DNA from: Desnuesiella massiliensis
GTDB taxonomy: Bacteria > Bacillota > Clostridia > Clostridiales > Clostridiaceae
NCBI RefSeq assembly: GCF_001403615.1
Contig: NZ_LN879457.1
Location: 124,001 to 188,000, forward strand
Direction of reading: 5' to 3'
Length of the DNA: 64,000 nucleotides
Below are positions 8,084 to 16,632 of this stretch, in pieces (the stretch's first letter is position 1; each line of letters starts with the position of its first letter). The notes beneath the pieces were generated by a model. It worked only from the letters and a program-made list of their open reading frames with translations. It searched no databases and was not told the origin of the DNA. A program made the position numbers and the translations under genes.

Positions 8084-8205
8084 ACACTGTATTATTCAGA
8101 AATGGATTTTACGGTGTTTTAAAATTTACAGGTTTTCTGTCTACCTACAAAAATATAGTGTAATTTTTATATTAATTAAGTGGCTATAGTAATTTTATGT
8201 GAGGT
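8084..8205 (+). repeat. Intergenic repeat family A, copy 3 (terminator plus promoter)
   Basis: An ACACTGTATTAT ... TACGGTGTTTT hairpin is followed by TATAGTGTAATTTTTATATT and AATTAAGTGGCTATAGTA. The same order and spacing occurs at 4653-4770. It fills most of the 350-bp gap between the XRE gene and the next regulator. Confidence 0.6.
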
Positions 8206-8251
8206 AAGGATTAGTTATATAATTTGTATAAAAAACGGTTTAATATAAGAG

Positions 8252-8271
8252 TTGCAACTGATAGTTGCCAA
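8252..8271 (+). promoter_or_regulatory. Inverted repeat upstream of XRE membrane regulator
   Basis: TTGCAACT-GAT-AGTTGCCAA is an almost perfect inverted repeat 75 bp before ATG 8346. It could be an autoregulatory operator. Evidence is symmetry and position only. Confidence 0.4.
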
Positions 8272-8345
8272 ACTGAAAGTGCTATTTGGTAGTATGCAAC
8301 CGTAAAAAATGTTAAACTTACTCCATAAAATAAGGAGGTGTTTCA

Positions 8346-8981
8346 ATGACATTAGGTGAAAAAATTCAATCATGTAGGAAATCAAAGGGTTTATCGCAAG
8401 AGGAAATGGCTTCTGCTCTTGGGATATCCAGACAAGCCTTATCAAAATGGGAGCGCAATACTTCAATGCCTGATATTGATAAAATTGTTGAGCTAAGCAA
8501 TTATTTTAGTGTTACCACGGACTATCTTTTAAAAGACGAATATATAGATGAAAATGTGGCCTTGAGTACGGAAAGAAAAAAGCAAAGTGAAAATACCCCT
8601 ATTGCTATTTCTACTGCAATAATTGCAATAGGTCTTATTATATCATTAGCAATGGCTAATGATGGAACGCTATTTTTCTATTGGAAACTAAGTTCGGCTG
8701 CATTAGGTATAGGTGTCCAAATTATTGGAATATGCATTTTTGAGGTTTTGTATTTTAGTAAGCATTTTGAAATAAAAAATCAGTATTTATTTTGGAGTAT
8801 CAATACTTGGCTATTATCTGTTATGCCCATAATTCTTTTATCAGGTGTATTGTCGAAGTTACTAAATAGATTTGAAGTTTTTCATTATTCCTTTAATATT
8901 ATTCTATTTTATTTTGCTTTTAATGCAGCACTAACATTTATTTTTTCAATTCTTTCAAAGCGATGGGGTAATGTAAAATGA
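8346..8981 (+). CDS. XRE-family regulator with C-terminal membrane domain
   Basis: 211 residues. Residues 5-60 form a helix-turn-helix (KIQSCRKSKGLSQEEMASAL then ISRQALSKWERNTSMPDI), a classic HTH_3 domain with the R-Q-x-L-S-K-W-E-R signature. From about residue 85 four hydrophobic stretches follow (AISTAIIAIGLIISLAM, LGIGVQIIGICIFEVLYF, TWLLSVMPIILLSGVL, IILFYFAFNAALTFIFSIL). DNA-binding membrane proteins of this build are common in clostridia and often sense envelope signals. AAGGAGGTG precedes the ATG. It appears monocistronic, so no target can be named. Confidence 0.82.
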   Translation: MTLGEKIQSCRKSKGLSQEEMASALGISRQALSKWERNTSMPDIDKIVELSNYFSVTTDYLLKDEYIDENVALSTERKKQSENTPIAISTAIIAIGLIISLAMANDGTLFFYWKLSSAALGIGVQIIGICIFEVLYFSKHFEIKNQYLFWSINTWLLSVMPIILLSGVLSKLLNRFEVFHYSFNIILFYFAFNAALTFIFSILSKRWGNVK

Positions 8982-9007
8982 GCAAAATCCTCACTTGATT
9001 AATAAGC

Positions 9008-9155
9008 TTTCTTCTTATTAAGTGGCGTAAGTTTAATTTTACGTCGCTTTTCAAAATTATCCTTCTATGACTAAATGTTAGATATTTCATTTCGTATTAA
9101 TACAAATTTTGATATAATATTCCTTGCTAGGAAGGCAGTTCTGTAAAAATTATGA
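9008..9155 (+). repeat. Intergenic repeat family B, copy 3 (full length)
   Basis: The module starts CTTCTTATTAAGTGGCGTAA, has the inverted arm TTACGTCGCTTTT, then A/T-rich sequence, a GATATAATATTCCTT promoter box and AAGGCAGTTCTGTAAAAAT. The same order occurs at 10895-11045 and 22762-22920. It separates the XRE regulator from the methyltransferase. Confidence 0.7.
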
Positions 9156-9268
9156 GCTAAAGAATGAATTTTAACACACGAACAATGATCTTTGAAAATT
9201 TGACACTACGGTATTAAAAAATTGAAATTGTATCTATAAATCTAGTAAAATTTACCGGAGGTAATATT

Positions 9269-10063
9269 ATGTTCAAGCAAAATAAAATAATTGACGATTG
9301 GAATAATTGTTCTGATGAGTGGTTTAGCAATACTAAATTTGATGAACTATTTTCAGCTCTTGACAAGGATCCTTATAAGGATTTTCCTCAGACTATGGCA
9401 GCGATGATAAAAGAATATTATCCGGACTTAAAAGGGAAGAATGTTTGTGTTCCGTCATGTGGTGACAATACTGCGGTATTTAGTTTTTGTGCTTTGGGAG
9501 CGAAAGTGACAGCTACAGATATTTCATACAAGCAAATTGAAAATGCACGGAAAATCGCAGAAAAAATGAGCTTTAACGTAAATTATCATGTCTGTGACAG
9601 TATGAAGCTTAATGAACTCTCAGATAATATATATGATTTGGTTTATACTTCCAATGGCGTTCATGTATGGATTAATGATTTGAATGCGATGTATAGCAAT
9701 ATTGACCGTATTTTAAAAAAGGATGGAAAATATATGCTTTTTGATACTCATCCCTTTGGCAGGCCTTTTGACAGCAAGAAAGTAGACAAGGGGATTTTTG
9801 AGATTTTCAAACCCTATGAAGAGGTGGGATCATTCGGAGAGGTTCCAAATTTCCATTGGCGAATACAAGATTATGTCAATGCTTTGATTAAGTCAGGCTT
9901 TGTTATTAGCAGAATGGAAGAATTTCATAGTGTTATTGATGATATTCCAGCATGTAACTATTTGTCTGAAGAAAGTGATATTAATCATGATAACTTCAAT
10001 TGGCATAGCAATCGATATGCTGCTTTGCCGCAGTGTCTTGGGTTATGCAGTCATAAAGTTTGA
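9269..10063 (+). CDS. Class I SAM-dependent methyltransferase
   Basis: 264 residues. Motif I appears as VCVPSCGDNTAVFSFCALGA (glycine-poor but in place), followed by strand 2 VTATDISYKQIENARKIA with the acidic ribose-binding residue and motif IV YDLVYTSNGVHVWIND. The DRILKKDGKYMLFDTHPFGRPF region is typical of methyltransferases acting on small molecules. CCGGAGG precedes the ATG. The substrate is unknown. Confidence 0.8.
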   Translation: MFKQNKIIDDWNNCSDEWFSNTKFDELFSALDKDPYKDFPQTMAAMIKEYYPDLKGKNVCVPSCGDNTAVFSFCALGAKVTATDISYKQIENARKIAEKMSFNVNYHVCDSMKLNELSDNIYDLVYTSNGVHVWINDLNAMYSNIDRILKKDGKYMLFDTHPFGRPFDSKKVDKGIFEIFKPYEEVGSFGEVPNFHWRIQDYVNALIKSGFVISRMEEFHSVIDDIPACNYLSEESDINHDNFNWHSNRYAALPQCLGLCSHKV

Positions 10064-10112
10064 AAATAAGCATCTAGCGTACTAGTAATAAATGTGAAGT
10101 AAGGAGGCTTAT

Positions 10113-10301
10113 ATGAGTAAAGCATTAAAATATGTATTGAAAAGTATATTGTTTTTTACAATTATGTTAATTATATTTTATTTATTAGACACTTTTTATA
10201 AGGATATATATATCATTACCAATTCAATTGCTAGTACTATGGGATATGTAATTGTGCTATTAACAGAAGAGCATAAAAAAGCAAAGAATAATAAAACTTA
10301 A
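10113..10301 (+). CDS. Small membrane protein
   Basis: 62 residues with two hydrophobic segments, about 10-26 (ILFFTIMLIIFYLLD) and 33-50 (ITNSIASTMGYVIVLL), and a Lys-rich tail. AAGGAGG is well placed before the ATG. No family is recognised. It lies 49 bp after the methyltransferase and could be co-transcribed. Confidence 0.55.
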   Translation: MSKALKYVLKSILFFTIMLIIFYLLDTFYKDIYIITNSIASTMGYVIVLLTEEHKKAKNNKT

Positions 10302-10404
10302 CTATGTTTTGAGTCATATTCTTCTTATAGGAGAATTTAAGCAAGTTATAGGAAGTAGTGATTTGGTGCTATTGTAAGAGATTTTTTAAAGTGAGGTTTA
10401 TACA

Positions 10405-10908
10405 ATGAGAGATATATTACAAACTAAAGTATATATATTAGGATCAGTAGCAAGTGGAAAAACTACAATGGCAAAAAGTCTATCAAACGCCTTGAGTATT
10501 CCGTGGTACGAATTGGATAATATATTTTACAAAAAGCTTCCAGGTGGCGACAAAAGAAGAGATTCGGAAGAAAGAGATTTAGAGTTTAATAAAATAATCA
10601 ACTCTGAAACTTGGATTATTGAAGGTGTGTTTCGTGAATGTTTTAATGAAGGCTTAGATAAAGCAGATACTATTATTTTACTTGATGTTCCACCATTAAA
10701 GAGAAAATATCGTATTACAAAGCGTTGGATCTTTCAAAACTTAAAGTTAGAGAAATGTAACTATGCACCAACTATAAAAATGCTTTTTCGTATGTATAAA
10801 TGGAGTAAAGGCTTTGAAAAATCAAGAGATAACATTTTAGAAATTCTTAAACCCTATAATTATAAGGTCGTAATACTAAAGGATAATGATGAACAATATT
10901 TTTATTAA
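10405..10908 (+). CDS. P-loop nucleotide kinase-like protein (FlaR/AAA_17 type)
   Basis: 167 residues. Walker A is GSVASGKTT at about residues 13-21. A second motif ELDNIFYKKLPGG follows, then WIIEGVFRECFNEGL and IILLDVPPLKRKYRITKRW. This matches adenylate-kinase-like topology-modulation (FlaR) proteins, whose substrate is unclear. The final codons run into repeat B copy 4 (stop at 10908, repeat from about 10900), so the repeat edge may have reshaped the C-terminus. Confidence 0.75.
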   Translation: MRDILQTKVYILGSVASGKTTMAKSLSNALSIPWYELDNIFYKKLPGGDKRRDSEERDLEFNKIINSETWIIEGVFRECFNEGLDKADTIILLDVPPLKRKYRITKRWIFQNLKLEKCNYAPTIKMLFRMYKWSKGFEKSRDNILEILKPYNYKVVILKDNDEQYFY

Positions 10909-11045
10909 GCGGCGTAAATTCAACATTACGTCGCTTTTTGATAGCTATTCTTTAATGAACAAGTATTACACCATTTATTTCATATTAGTGAAATATTTAG
11001 TATAATATTCCTTAAGGGGATAAGGCAACTCTGTAGAAAATGTGC
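10900..11045 (+). repeat. Intergenic repeat family B, copy 4 (full length)
   Basis: TTTATTAAGCGGCGTAAATT with arm TTACGTCGCTTTTTGATA forms the terminator. An ATTTCATATTAGTGAAAT inverted repeat, TAGTATAATATTCCTT and AAGGCAACTCTGTAGAAA follow. It is nearly identical in order and length to 22762-22920 and places a TATAAT box about 70 bp before the GNAT gene. Confidence 0.75.
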
Positions 11046-11076
11046 AGGAATACAATCTGAAATGAGGGATAAAGTT

Positions 11077-11643
11077 ATGGGAGATGAAATATTTAATGTA
11101 TTTCCAGAGATAAAGACAGAAAGATTAAATCTGAGAGAGATAAAACAGGAAGATGCAGAAAGTATATATAAAATTTTAAGTAATCCTGAAGTTATAAAAT
11201 ATGATACATTTGATTTATTTACAAATATAAAGCAAGCAGAAGATATAATTAAATGGTTTAATGATGAATTCAAACAAAAACGAGCCATATTCTGGGGGAT
11301 TTCTTTGAAAAATGAATCTGAAATTATTGGCTTTTGTAAGTGTGAAATTGAAATTCCAAAAGTAAGAGCAGATTTAGGATATGATTTAAGACATGAATAT
11401 TGGAATATGGGAATTATGACCGAAACATTGAGTGCAGTAATTGAGTTTACATTTCAAACTCTTGATATTAATAGAATTGAAGCTACAGTGTCTACGGAAA
11501 ATAATTCATCAATTAGAGTACTTGAAAAGTCAGGTTTTGTTAAAGAGGGTGTTTTAAGAGAACGTTGTTATATGGGAGATAGTTGCCATGATATGATGAT
11601 GCTTTCTATATTAAAGAAAGAGTACTGCATTAATGCAAAATAG
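11077..11643 (+). CDS. GNAT acetyltransferase, RimJ/RimL type
   Basis: 188 residues from ATG 11077, preceded by GAGGGA; an upstream ATG at 11062 overlaps that site. PEIKTERLNLREIKQEDAES is the hallmark start of RimJ/RimL-like acetyltransferases. The middle LGYDLRHEYWNMGIMTETLSAVIEF contains the acetyl-CoA loop and INRIEATVSTENNSSIRVLEKSGF the typical late motif. Members acetylate ribosomal proteins, peptides or antibiotics; the target is unknown. Confidence 0.88.
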   Translation: MGDEIFNVFPEIKTERLNLREIKQEDAESIYKILSNPEVIKYDTFDLFTNIKQAEDIIKWFNDEFKQKRAIFWGISLKNESEIIGFCKCEIEIPKVRADLGYDLRHEYWNMGIMTETLSAVIEFTFQTLDINRIEATVSTENNSSIRVLEKSGFVKEGVLRERCYMGDSCHDMMMLSILKKEYCINAK

Positions 11644-11803
11644 ATTGTTCTCTCAAAAAAACTGTTTTCATATGTTTGAAAATAATCTTTAGATAATTTA
11701 GTACGTAGTTTTTTTATATCATGTATCAATCAAAATTTTAAAAATATTTAAATGATAATATTTTATAGAAATAGAGTGATTTATGTTAAGGGGAGATAGG
11801 TAA

Positions 11804-12307
11804 ATGAACATAGAACTTAAAAGAGTAAATGTTGAGAATAAAGAAATCCTTAAAAATTTACTCGAGAAATACGATTATGAGTTTTCACAATGGGATAATA
11901 AAGATGTAAATAAACTTGGTTTATATGGATATAATTATCTCGATTATTATTGGACAGAAGAAAAAAGATGGGCTTTTTTCATTGTTGTGGATGGGAACTT
12001 GGCGGGATTTGCAATGATAAATGATTATCCTGAAGCAAATGAAAAAACGGATTATTCTTTGGCAGAATTCTTTGTAATGTATAAATATCGCCACCTTGGT
12101 GTAGGAAAATCTGTTGCCATGAAAGTGTTTGATATGTTTCATGGAAAATGGCAACTAAAAAGACATCCTAAGAACATAACCTCTGTAGAGTTCTGGAATA
12201 AGGTTATTTCAGAATATACAGGAGGGCATTATAGACTTGTTGAATCATACCCCAATGCATCATATGATGATGGAACTTTAGGAGATATATTTTTCTTTGA
12301 AAATTAG
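11804..12307 (+). CDS. GNAT family N-acetyltransferase
   Basis: 167 residues. The core is YSLAEFFVMYKYRHLGVGKSVAMKVFDMFHGKW, where strand 4 leads into R-x-x-G-V-G, the acetyl-CoA loop. The C-terminal part EFWNKVISEYTGGHYRLVES is typical of the YjaB/predicted acetyltransferase subgroup. GGGGAGA precedes the ATG. The end overlaps the following reading frame by 11 bp. Confidence 0.82.
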   Translation: MNIELKRVNVENKEILKNLLEKYDYEFSQWDNKDVNKLGLYGYNYLDYYWTEEKRWAFFIVVDGNLAGFAMINDYPEANEKTDYSLAEFFVMYKYRHLGVGKSVAMKVFDMFHGKWQLKRHPKNITSVEFWNKVISEYTGGHYRLVESYPNASYDDGTLGDIFFFEN

Positions 12308-12569
12308 CAATCCTGCAGAACATCCAGTATCCCTTGGAGGAGTTGCTTCGGGAAAAATACCTTTTGTTACTGTCATCATTAATGATGAAGAGATGCTACA
12401 AAAGGCAAAAGAGGTGGAAATAACTTTTGAAGATGGAGCTATCATAAAAGAAAGGATTTCTGGTAAAGGAACAATAGTTTTATATGAAAATAAGCTTAAT
12501 AATGAGCCAATGTCATATAGAAAATTAATTATATATGGTAAAGATATGACAAAACTATATGAAAAATAG
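12297..12569 (+). CDS. Hypothetical protein, possibly the tail of a larger gene
   Basis: 90 residues from TTG 12297, overlapping the GNAT stop. AGGAGA lies 12 bp upstream, which is weak. The protein (SNPAEHPVSLGGVASGKIP, then EVEITFEDGAIIKERI) looks beta-rich and like the C-terminal part of a longer protein. The abrupt N-terminus at a repeat-free junction suggests that an upstream portion was lost. The family is not recognised. Confidence 0.45.
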   Translation: MKISNPAEHPVSLGGVASGKIPFVTVIINDEEMLQKAKEVEITFEDGAIIKERISGKGTIVLYENKLNNEPMSYRKLIIYGKDMTKLYEK

Positions 12570-12601
12570 TTGCAAAATAAATATTAGGAGGAAGAAAAAA
12601 G

Positions 12602-13282
12602 ATGCATTCATTTAATATAACAATGCCTGATTATAATGAAAATAGTAGAGTTTTTGTTGAACTGCCCTTTAATGTGTGGGAGTTATTCAATAAAAAGGGA
12701 GCCATAAGAGTTAAAGGAACTATAAATGGAATACCATACGAATGTGCGCTTATACCTAGAGGAAAGGGTATTTACTTACTTCCATTAGCTAAAAAAATAA
12801 TTCAAAAATCAAAAGCAGCTATTGGGGATGCTTTGAATGTAACTATGGAGCCGGCTCATAACAATGAAAATCAGCATAAAGAACAAAAGGCTGATGAGGT
12901 AAAGGAATACAGAAGGATTGAATCAATAGATTATATACGACAGCCTAATAGTAAAGCTTGTGGACAGGCCTGCGTTGCTATGCTTGCCGGTGTATCTGTG
13001 GAGGGAGTAGCAAAAGCTATGCATACTAATGGGTCAACCAGCATTGGGCAGATAATTGAAGCCCTAGACCATTATGGTATAAAACATTCTGATAGCAATA
13101 AGAGAATTTCTAAGAAAAATCCTGATTTCTCAGAGGTGTGTATTTTAACAGTTCATATGCCGCAGTATAGTCATTGGGTTTTATATTTCAAAGGAAAGTT
13201 TTATGATCCAGAGTTTGGCGTACTTCAACAATGTCATCCAGATGGAAAAATAACTTCATATTTAGAGATATATTCGGAGTAA
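12602..13282 (+). CDS. DUF1905 domain fused to a C39-like cysteine peptidase domain
   Basis: 226 residues. Residues 1-82 match DUF1905, a small beta-barrel domain (FVELPFNVWELFNKKGAIRV, then GIPYECALIPRGKGIYLLPL). After a charged linker (84-104), residues 110-226 resemble a papain-like bacteriocin-type C39 fold: QPNSKACGQACVAMLAG with candidate nucleophile C120, H191 in SHWVLYF and D202 in YDPEFG. No signal peptide or transporter is attached, so it may be a cytoplasmic peptidase-like or peptidase-derived binding protein. AGGAGGAAG precedes the ATG. The fusion is unusual. Confidence 0.7.
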   Translation: MHSFNITMPDYNENSRVFVELPFNVWELFNKKGAIRVKGTINGIPYECALIPRGKGIYLLPLAKKIIQKSKAAIGDALNVTMEPAHNNENQHKEQKADEVKEYRRIESIDYIRQPNSKACGQACVAMLAGVSVEGVAKAMHTNGSTSIGQIIEALDHYGIKHSDSNKRISKKNPDFSEVCILTVHMPQYSHWVLYFKGKFYDPEFGVLQQCHPDGKITSYLEIYSE

Positions 13283-13352
13283 AAAGTCTAATGGAGCATG
13301 TGGTTAGGCAAGAATATATATGAAATCCACCATAAAAATAGGGGGAGAAAGC

Positions 13353-13436
13353 ATGATAGACATAGGACTGAAATGGGATGATTTAGAAAGATTTATAAGA
13401 GAACAAATATTTACTTTAGGTCCCATTCCCTTTTAA
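13353..13436 (+). CDS. Small ORF, 27 residues, probable gene remnant
   Basis: MIDIGLKWDDLERFIREQIF with a strong GGGGGAG ribosome site 8 bp before ATG 13353 and a stop at 13436. The sequence looks like the start of a longer acidic protein. It may be the surviving 5' end of a lost gene or a real micropeptide upstream of the epimerase gene. It is 15 bp ahead of ATG 13452. Confidence 0.3.
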   Translation: MIDIGLKWDDLERFIREQIFTLGPIPF

Positions 13437-13451
13437 GGAGGTTAATATGAA

Positions 13452-14327
13452 ATGAAGGTATTAGTATTAGGTGGCACTCGCTTTTTTGGAGTACATTTGG
13501 TTAATTCTTTATTAAACAAAGGACACAATGTAACAATTGCCACAAGAGGAAAGGCAAAGGATGTGTTTGGGGATAAGGTGGAAAGAATCCTCATTGAGAG
13601 AACTGATCCTAATAGTTTAGCGGAAGCTCTTAAAAACCAATATTTTGATGTGGTATGTGATAATCTTGCATATTGCTCTAATGATATAAAATTTTTATTG
13701 GACTCATTAAAATGTGGAAGGTACGTAATGACTTCTTCTGCCTCTGTTTATATGAACCAGCATCTAGACACTGCAGAAAGCGAGTTTGATCCACTTTTAC
13801 ATCCTCTTAAATGGTGCTCTAGGCAAGACTACCCCTATGATGAAATAAAACGCCAAGCAGAATGCGCATTGTTTGGAGCATACTGTCAATTTCCAGCAGT
13901 AGCTGTTCGCTTCCCTTATGTTATTGGAGAAGATGATTATACTCAAAGACTATATTTTTATGTAGAACAAATTATTAAAGGTAATCCTATAAACATAGAT
14001 AATCTAAAGGAACAAATAGGATTCATAAATTCTAGAGAAGCAGGGGATTTTCTAGCCTGGATAGCAGAACAAAAATTTATTGGAGCTATTAATGGTAGCA
14101 ATATTGGTACAATTTCTTTACAGGAAATAATTAATTATGTGGAAGAAAAAACTGGAAAGAAAGCAATATATTCAGCAGAAGGCTTAGATGGGGCATATAA
14201 TGGACAAAAATCCTTTAACCTTGATGCAGCACGTGCAAATAGCTTAGGATACAATTTCACCGAATTAAAATCATGGATATATGAATTGCTAGATAAGTAC
14301 ATTAATAAAGCCATCATGTCGCTTTAA
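13452..14327 (+). CDS. NAD-dependent epimerase/dehydratase (extended SDR)
   Basis: 291 residues. LGGTRFFGVHL at residues 6-16 is the G-x-x-G-x-x-G Rossmann motif in its isoflavone-reductase/epimerase form. YVMTSSASVY and YDEIKRQAE supply the S and YxxxK catalytic elements. The C-terminal half has the substrate-binding region. AAGGAGG lies before the ATG, next to a three-codon ATG-AAA-TGA at 13447. It probably acts on a nucleotide-sugar or similar small molecule. A kinase-like pseudogene follows 21 bp downstream. Confidence 0.8.
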   Translation: MKVLVLGGTRFFGVHLVNSLLNKGHNVTIATRGKAKDVFGDKVERILIERTDPNSLAEALKNQYFDVVCDNLAYCSNDIKFLLDSLKCGRYVMTSSASVYMNQHLDTAESEFDPLLHPLKWCSRQDYPYDEIKRQAECALFGAYCQFPAVAVRFPYVIGEDDYTQRLYFYVEQIIKGNPINIDNLKEQIGFINSREAGDFLAWIAEQKFIGAINGSNIGTISLQEIINYVEEKTGKKAIYSAEGLDGAYNGQKSFNLDAARANSLGYNFTELKSWIYELLDKYINKAIMSL

Positions 14328-14348
14328 GGGGCTGAAAAGGAGCTAGCA

Positions 14349-14866
14349 GTGGGAAAGGTTATTGTTTTTAGAGGCAAAGCAGGAGTAGGAAAAACTACTA
14401 TTTCAAATGAGATAAGTAGAATATTAAATATACCAGTGATTAGAAAAGACGATATTTATGATTCAATTGCTAATTATGTGGACAGTCATGAACTTAGAAA
14501 CAAAGCTTGTTACAATACCCTTTATAAGCTTCTTGAAACTAATATATCAAATGGCGTGGACGTAATAGTTGATGCTGGATTTCATTATTTAGACCAAGTA
14601 TTGCAATTCAAGTCTTGGGCTTTAAGTAAAAATGCCATATTTGTTCCTTTTCTGTGTATATGCTGCAATGAAGAGCTATGGGCTGAAAGGTTTAATATGA
14701 GGAGCCTTAATCCTACCCCAATAACTTAATAACGAATTTTAGGGATTTGAAATTGCATTATAAAGATTTAAGAACTGAAGCTTTAAAAAATGAAAAGATA
14801 TTAGATAGCATAGAAAGTATGGATAACCTTGTGGAAGATGCACTTTCAGAGATAAAAAGGTATTAA
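14349..14866 (+). pseudogene. P-loop kinase-like protein with frameshift
   Basis: GTG 14349 opens VIVFRGKAGVGKTTISNEIS, a Walker A motif of chloramphenicol-phosphotransferase/zeta-toxin-like kinases, with a DDIYDSIA motif after it. The frame ends at 14729 after RSLNPTPIT. One base shift near 14718 restores NLITNFRDLKLHYKDLRTEA to TAA at 14866, which continues the family sequence naturally. A single base deletion in an A/C-rich run explains it; a read error is possible. Confidence 0.75.
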
Positions 14867-14982
14867 AAATAACTTTTGATTGCCTTAAATTAAATTAGGA
14901 CAATAAGTAGAGCAGGCATATTGATAAGAGTAGAGCTTTTATCAAATAGATTGGAAACCTATGAATAAGAGGGGGTGGATAT

Positions 14983-15138
14983 ATGGGAATTATACTTGGC
15001 ATAATAGGACTATTTGTTATTTATGCAGTAATACAAACTGCAATAGATAATTCCATAAATACAAAGCTGTTGAAAGAAAATCATAAAGTATTAGTAGAGA
15101 TAAGGGACCTTTTGAAAATGCAGAATAAAGATGTATAA
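14983..15138 (+). CDS. Small single-span membrane protein
   Basis: 51 residues with GAGGGGGTGG before ATG 14983. IILGIIGLFVIYAVIQTAI forms one membrane segment; the rest (NTKLLKENHKVLVEIRDLLK) is an amphipathic helix. Clostridial genomes often carry such peptides; the function is unknown. Compare 61379-61542, which has a similar layout. Confidence 0.6.
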   Translation: MGIILGIIGLFVIYAVIQTAIDNSINTKLLKENHKVLVEIRDLLKMQNKDV

Positions 15139-15178
15139 AATCTAAAAATATCCACCAATTAAGGAGGAATTATCGATA

Positions 15179-15409
15179 ATGAAGAAGAGAAAATTGTTAA
15201 TTGCAGTATTTATATTGAGTATTCTTTCGCTATTAATTTCTATTAAATTATTTTGGAACACTGCTATTTTTGTAGATGAATATAACTTGAGCCCTGCTAT
15301 TGTTAATGGCGGTGATTTTTGGCTTTCAATGGATTGGGTAAGATTGTTTTTGTTACTTATATTATGCATTTTGTCTGGTATAGGCATTTTTAGAAGCGAT
15401 AAGGAATAA
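15179..15409 (+). CDS. Small membrane protein, two transmembrane segments
   Basis: 76 residues. Segments at about 6-26 (LLIAVFILSILSLLISIKLF) and 53-70 (VRLFLLLILCILSGIGIF) flank an extracytoplasmic loop. AAGGAGG precedes the ATG. It is 40 bp after the previous small membrane gene and possibly co-transcribed. No family is recognised. Confidence 0.55.
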   Translation: MKKRKLLIAVFILSILSLLISIKLFWNTAIFVDEYNLSPAIVNGGDFWLSMDWVRLFLLLILCILSGIGIFRSDKE

Positions 15410-15410
15410 G

Positions 15411-15460
15411 TATAATTTTTATATATTTAGTTAAGATGCTTTCGTAAAATATTATGATGT
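15411..15460 (+). repeat. Intergenic repeat family A, partial copy 4
   Basis: GTATAATTTTTATATATTTA and TTAGTTAAGATGCTTTCGTA correspond to the promoter half of family A. It starts right at the stop of the preceding gene, without the terminator half, and lies 35 bp before the GNAT ribosome site. Confidence 0.45.
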
Positions 15461-15494
15461 AAAGAGTAACAACAAGTAGTGAAGGAGGAATAGC

Positions 15495-15938
15495 ATGGAA
15501 GAGTTGCTTCTATTAAAAATTAAAAAACATATGATTGATGATTGTGTGAATTTATTCATTGAAACATTCACTAAAGAACCATGGAATGACGTTTACAAAT
15601 CACGAGAACAAGTGGTTAGTTTTTTCAATAACCATTTTAACAATAATTACTTTGTAGGATATGTAGCTACGTTAGATGATAAAGTTGTAGCCTTAAGTAT
15701 TGGAATGAAAAAACCATGGATAGAAGGTTTTGAATATTATATTGATGAATTTTGCATTAGTTACGAAATGCAGGGGAGAGGCATTGGGAGCTGGTTTATA
15801 AAAGCGATAGAAGAAGATATTAGAGAGCAAGGAATGAATGGAATGATATTAAACACAGAAAAAGATTTTCCATCTAAGAAATTCTATGAAAAAAACGGAT
15901 TTAAAATACTTGGTGATTTAATAGTTCTTGCTAAATAG
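15495..15938 (+). CDS. GNAT acetyltransferase, AAC(6')-like
   Basis: 147 residues. IDEFCISYEMQGRGIGSWFIKAIEE carries strand 4 and Q-G-R-G-I-G, and MILNTEKDFPSKKFYEKNGFK the terminal motif. The N-terminal FIETFTKEPWND pattern is shared with aminoglycoside 6'-acetyltransferase-like clostridial proteins. An aminoglycoside substrate is possible but not shown. AAGGAGG precedes the ATG. Confidence 0.82.
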   Translation: MEELLLLKIKKHMIDDCVNLFIETFTKEPWNDVYKSREQVVSFFNNHFNNNYFVGYVATLDDKVVALSIGMKKPWIEGFEYYIDEFCISYEMQGRGIGSWFIKAIEEDIREQGMNGMILNTEKDFPSKKFYEKNGFKILGDLIVLAK

Positions 15939-15966
15939 AGTATAAATAGTGATATAAGAAAATGTT

Positions 15967-16018
15967 GTTTGGGAATCTTCTTATTTAGCGACGTAGAATT
16001 AAATTTGCGTCGCTTTTG
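15967..16018 (+). repeat. Intergenic repeat family B, copy 5 (hairpin only)
   Basis: GAATCTTCTTATTTAGCGAC and ...TTTGCGTCGCTTTTGT reproduce the hairpin part of family B between a GNAT and a Nudix gene. The promoter half is absent; the Nudix ribosome site starts 20 bp later. Confidence 0.55.
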
Positions 16019-16050
16019 TAGGATTCTATGAAATAAGGGGGTGTAATATT

Positions 16051-16533
16051 ATGGATTTTCCAACACATATTGTTACTGTAGGTGGGATAATAGAAAATAA
16101 TGAAGGTAAAATACTCATGGTGAAACATCCAGTAAGAGGATGGGAAGTTCCTGGGGGACAAGTTGAAGTAGGAGAAACTATTACTGATGCATTTAAGAGG
16201 GAGATAAAAGAGGAAACGGGAATAGATATAGAAGTTGGCAATTTAACAGTAGTTAGTTCCAATATAGGAATTGGAATTCAATATGATGGAGTAAGTCCCA
16301 TTCCTACCATTGTAACTTTTGGATTTACTGGTAAAGCGATTTCTGGTGAATTAACAACTAGTGAAGAAAGCCTTGAAGTTGCTTGGGTTAATAGAAATGA
16401 AGTATTAGATTTAATCGATGAAGATTTTACAAGAGATAGGACGAGCTACATGCTGAATTATGATGGTAGAGTTACATACTTTGTATTTTCTCGAAACCCA
16501 TATGCTATTCATGGAGTGCAGTATCTTCAATGA
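16051..16533 (+). CDS. Nudix hydrolase
   Basis: 160 residues with a perfect Nudix box at residues 36-58 (G-x5-E-x7-REI-x-EE-x-G-I). WEVPGGQVEVGE is typical of ADP-ribose or 8-oxo-dGTP-type hydrolases. The late part VAWVNRNEVLDLID is the usual W-V/F strand. AAGGGGGTG precedes the ATG. The exact substrate cannot be read from sequence. Confidence 0.88.
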   Translation: MDFPTHIVTVGGIIENNEGKILMVKHPVRGWEVPGGQVEVGETITDAFKREIKEETGIDIEVGNLTVVSSNIGIGIQYDGVSPIPTIVTFGFTGKAISGELTTSEESLEVAWVNRNEVLDLIDEDFTRDRTSYMLNYDGRVTYFVFSRNPYAIHGVQYLQ

Positions 16534-16632
16534 TTAATTAAGATTTTTTCTTATTTGGTTATCAATTATAAATGCTTAATAACATTAAAATAAGACTGAA
16601 TAAAATTTTTCGTATAATTAGAGGGTGAGTCT

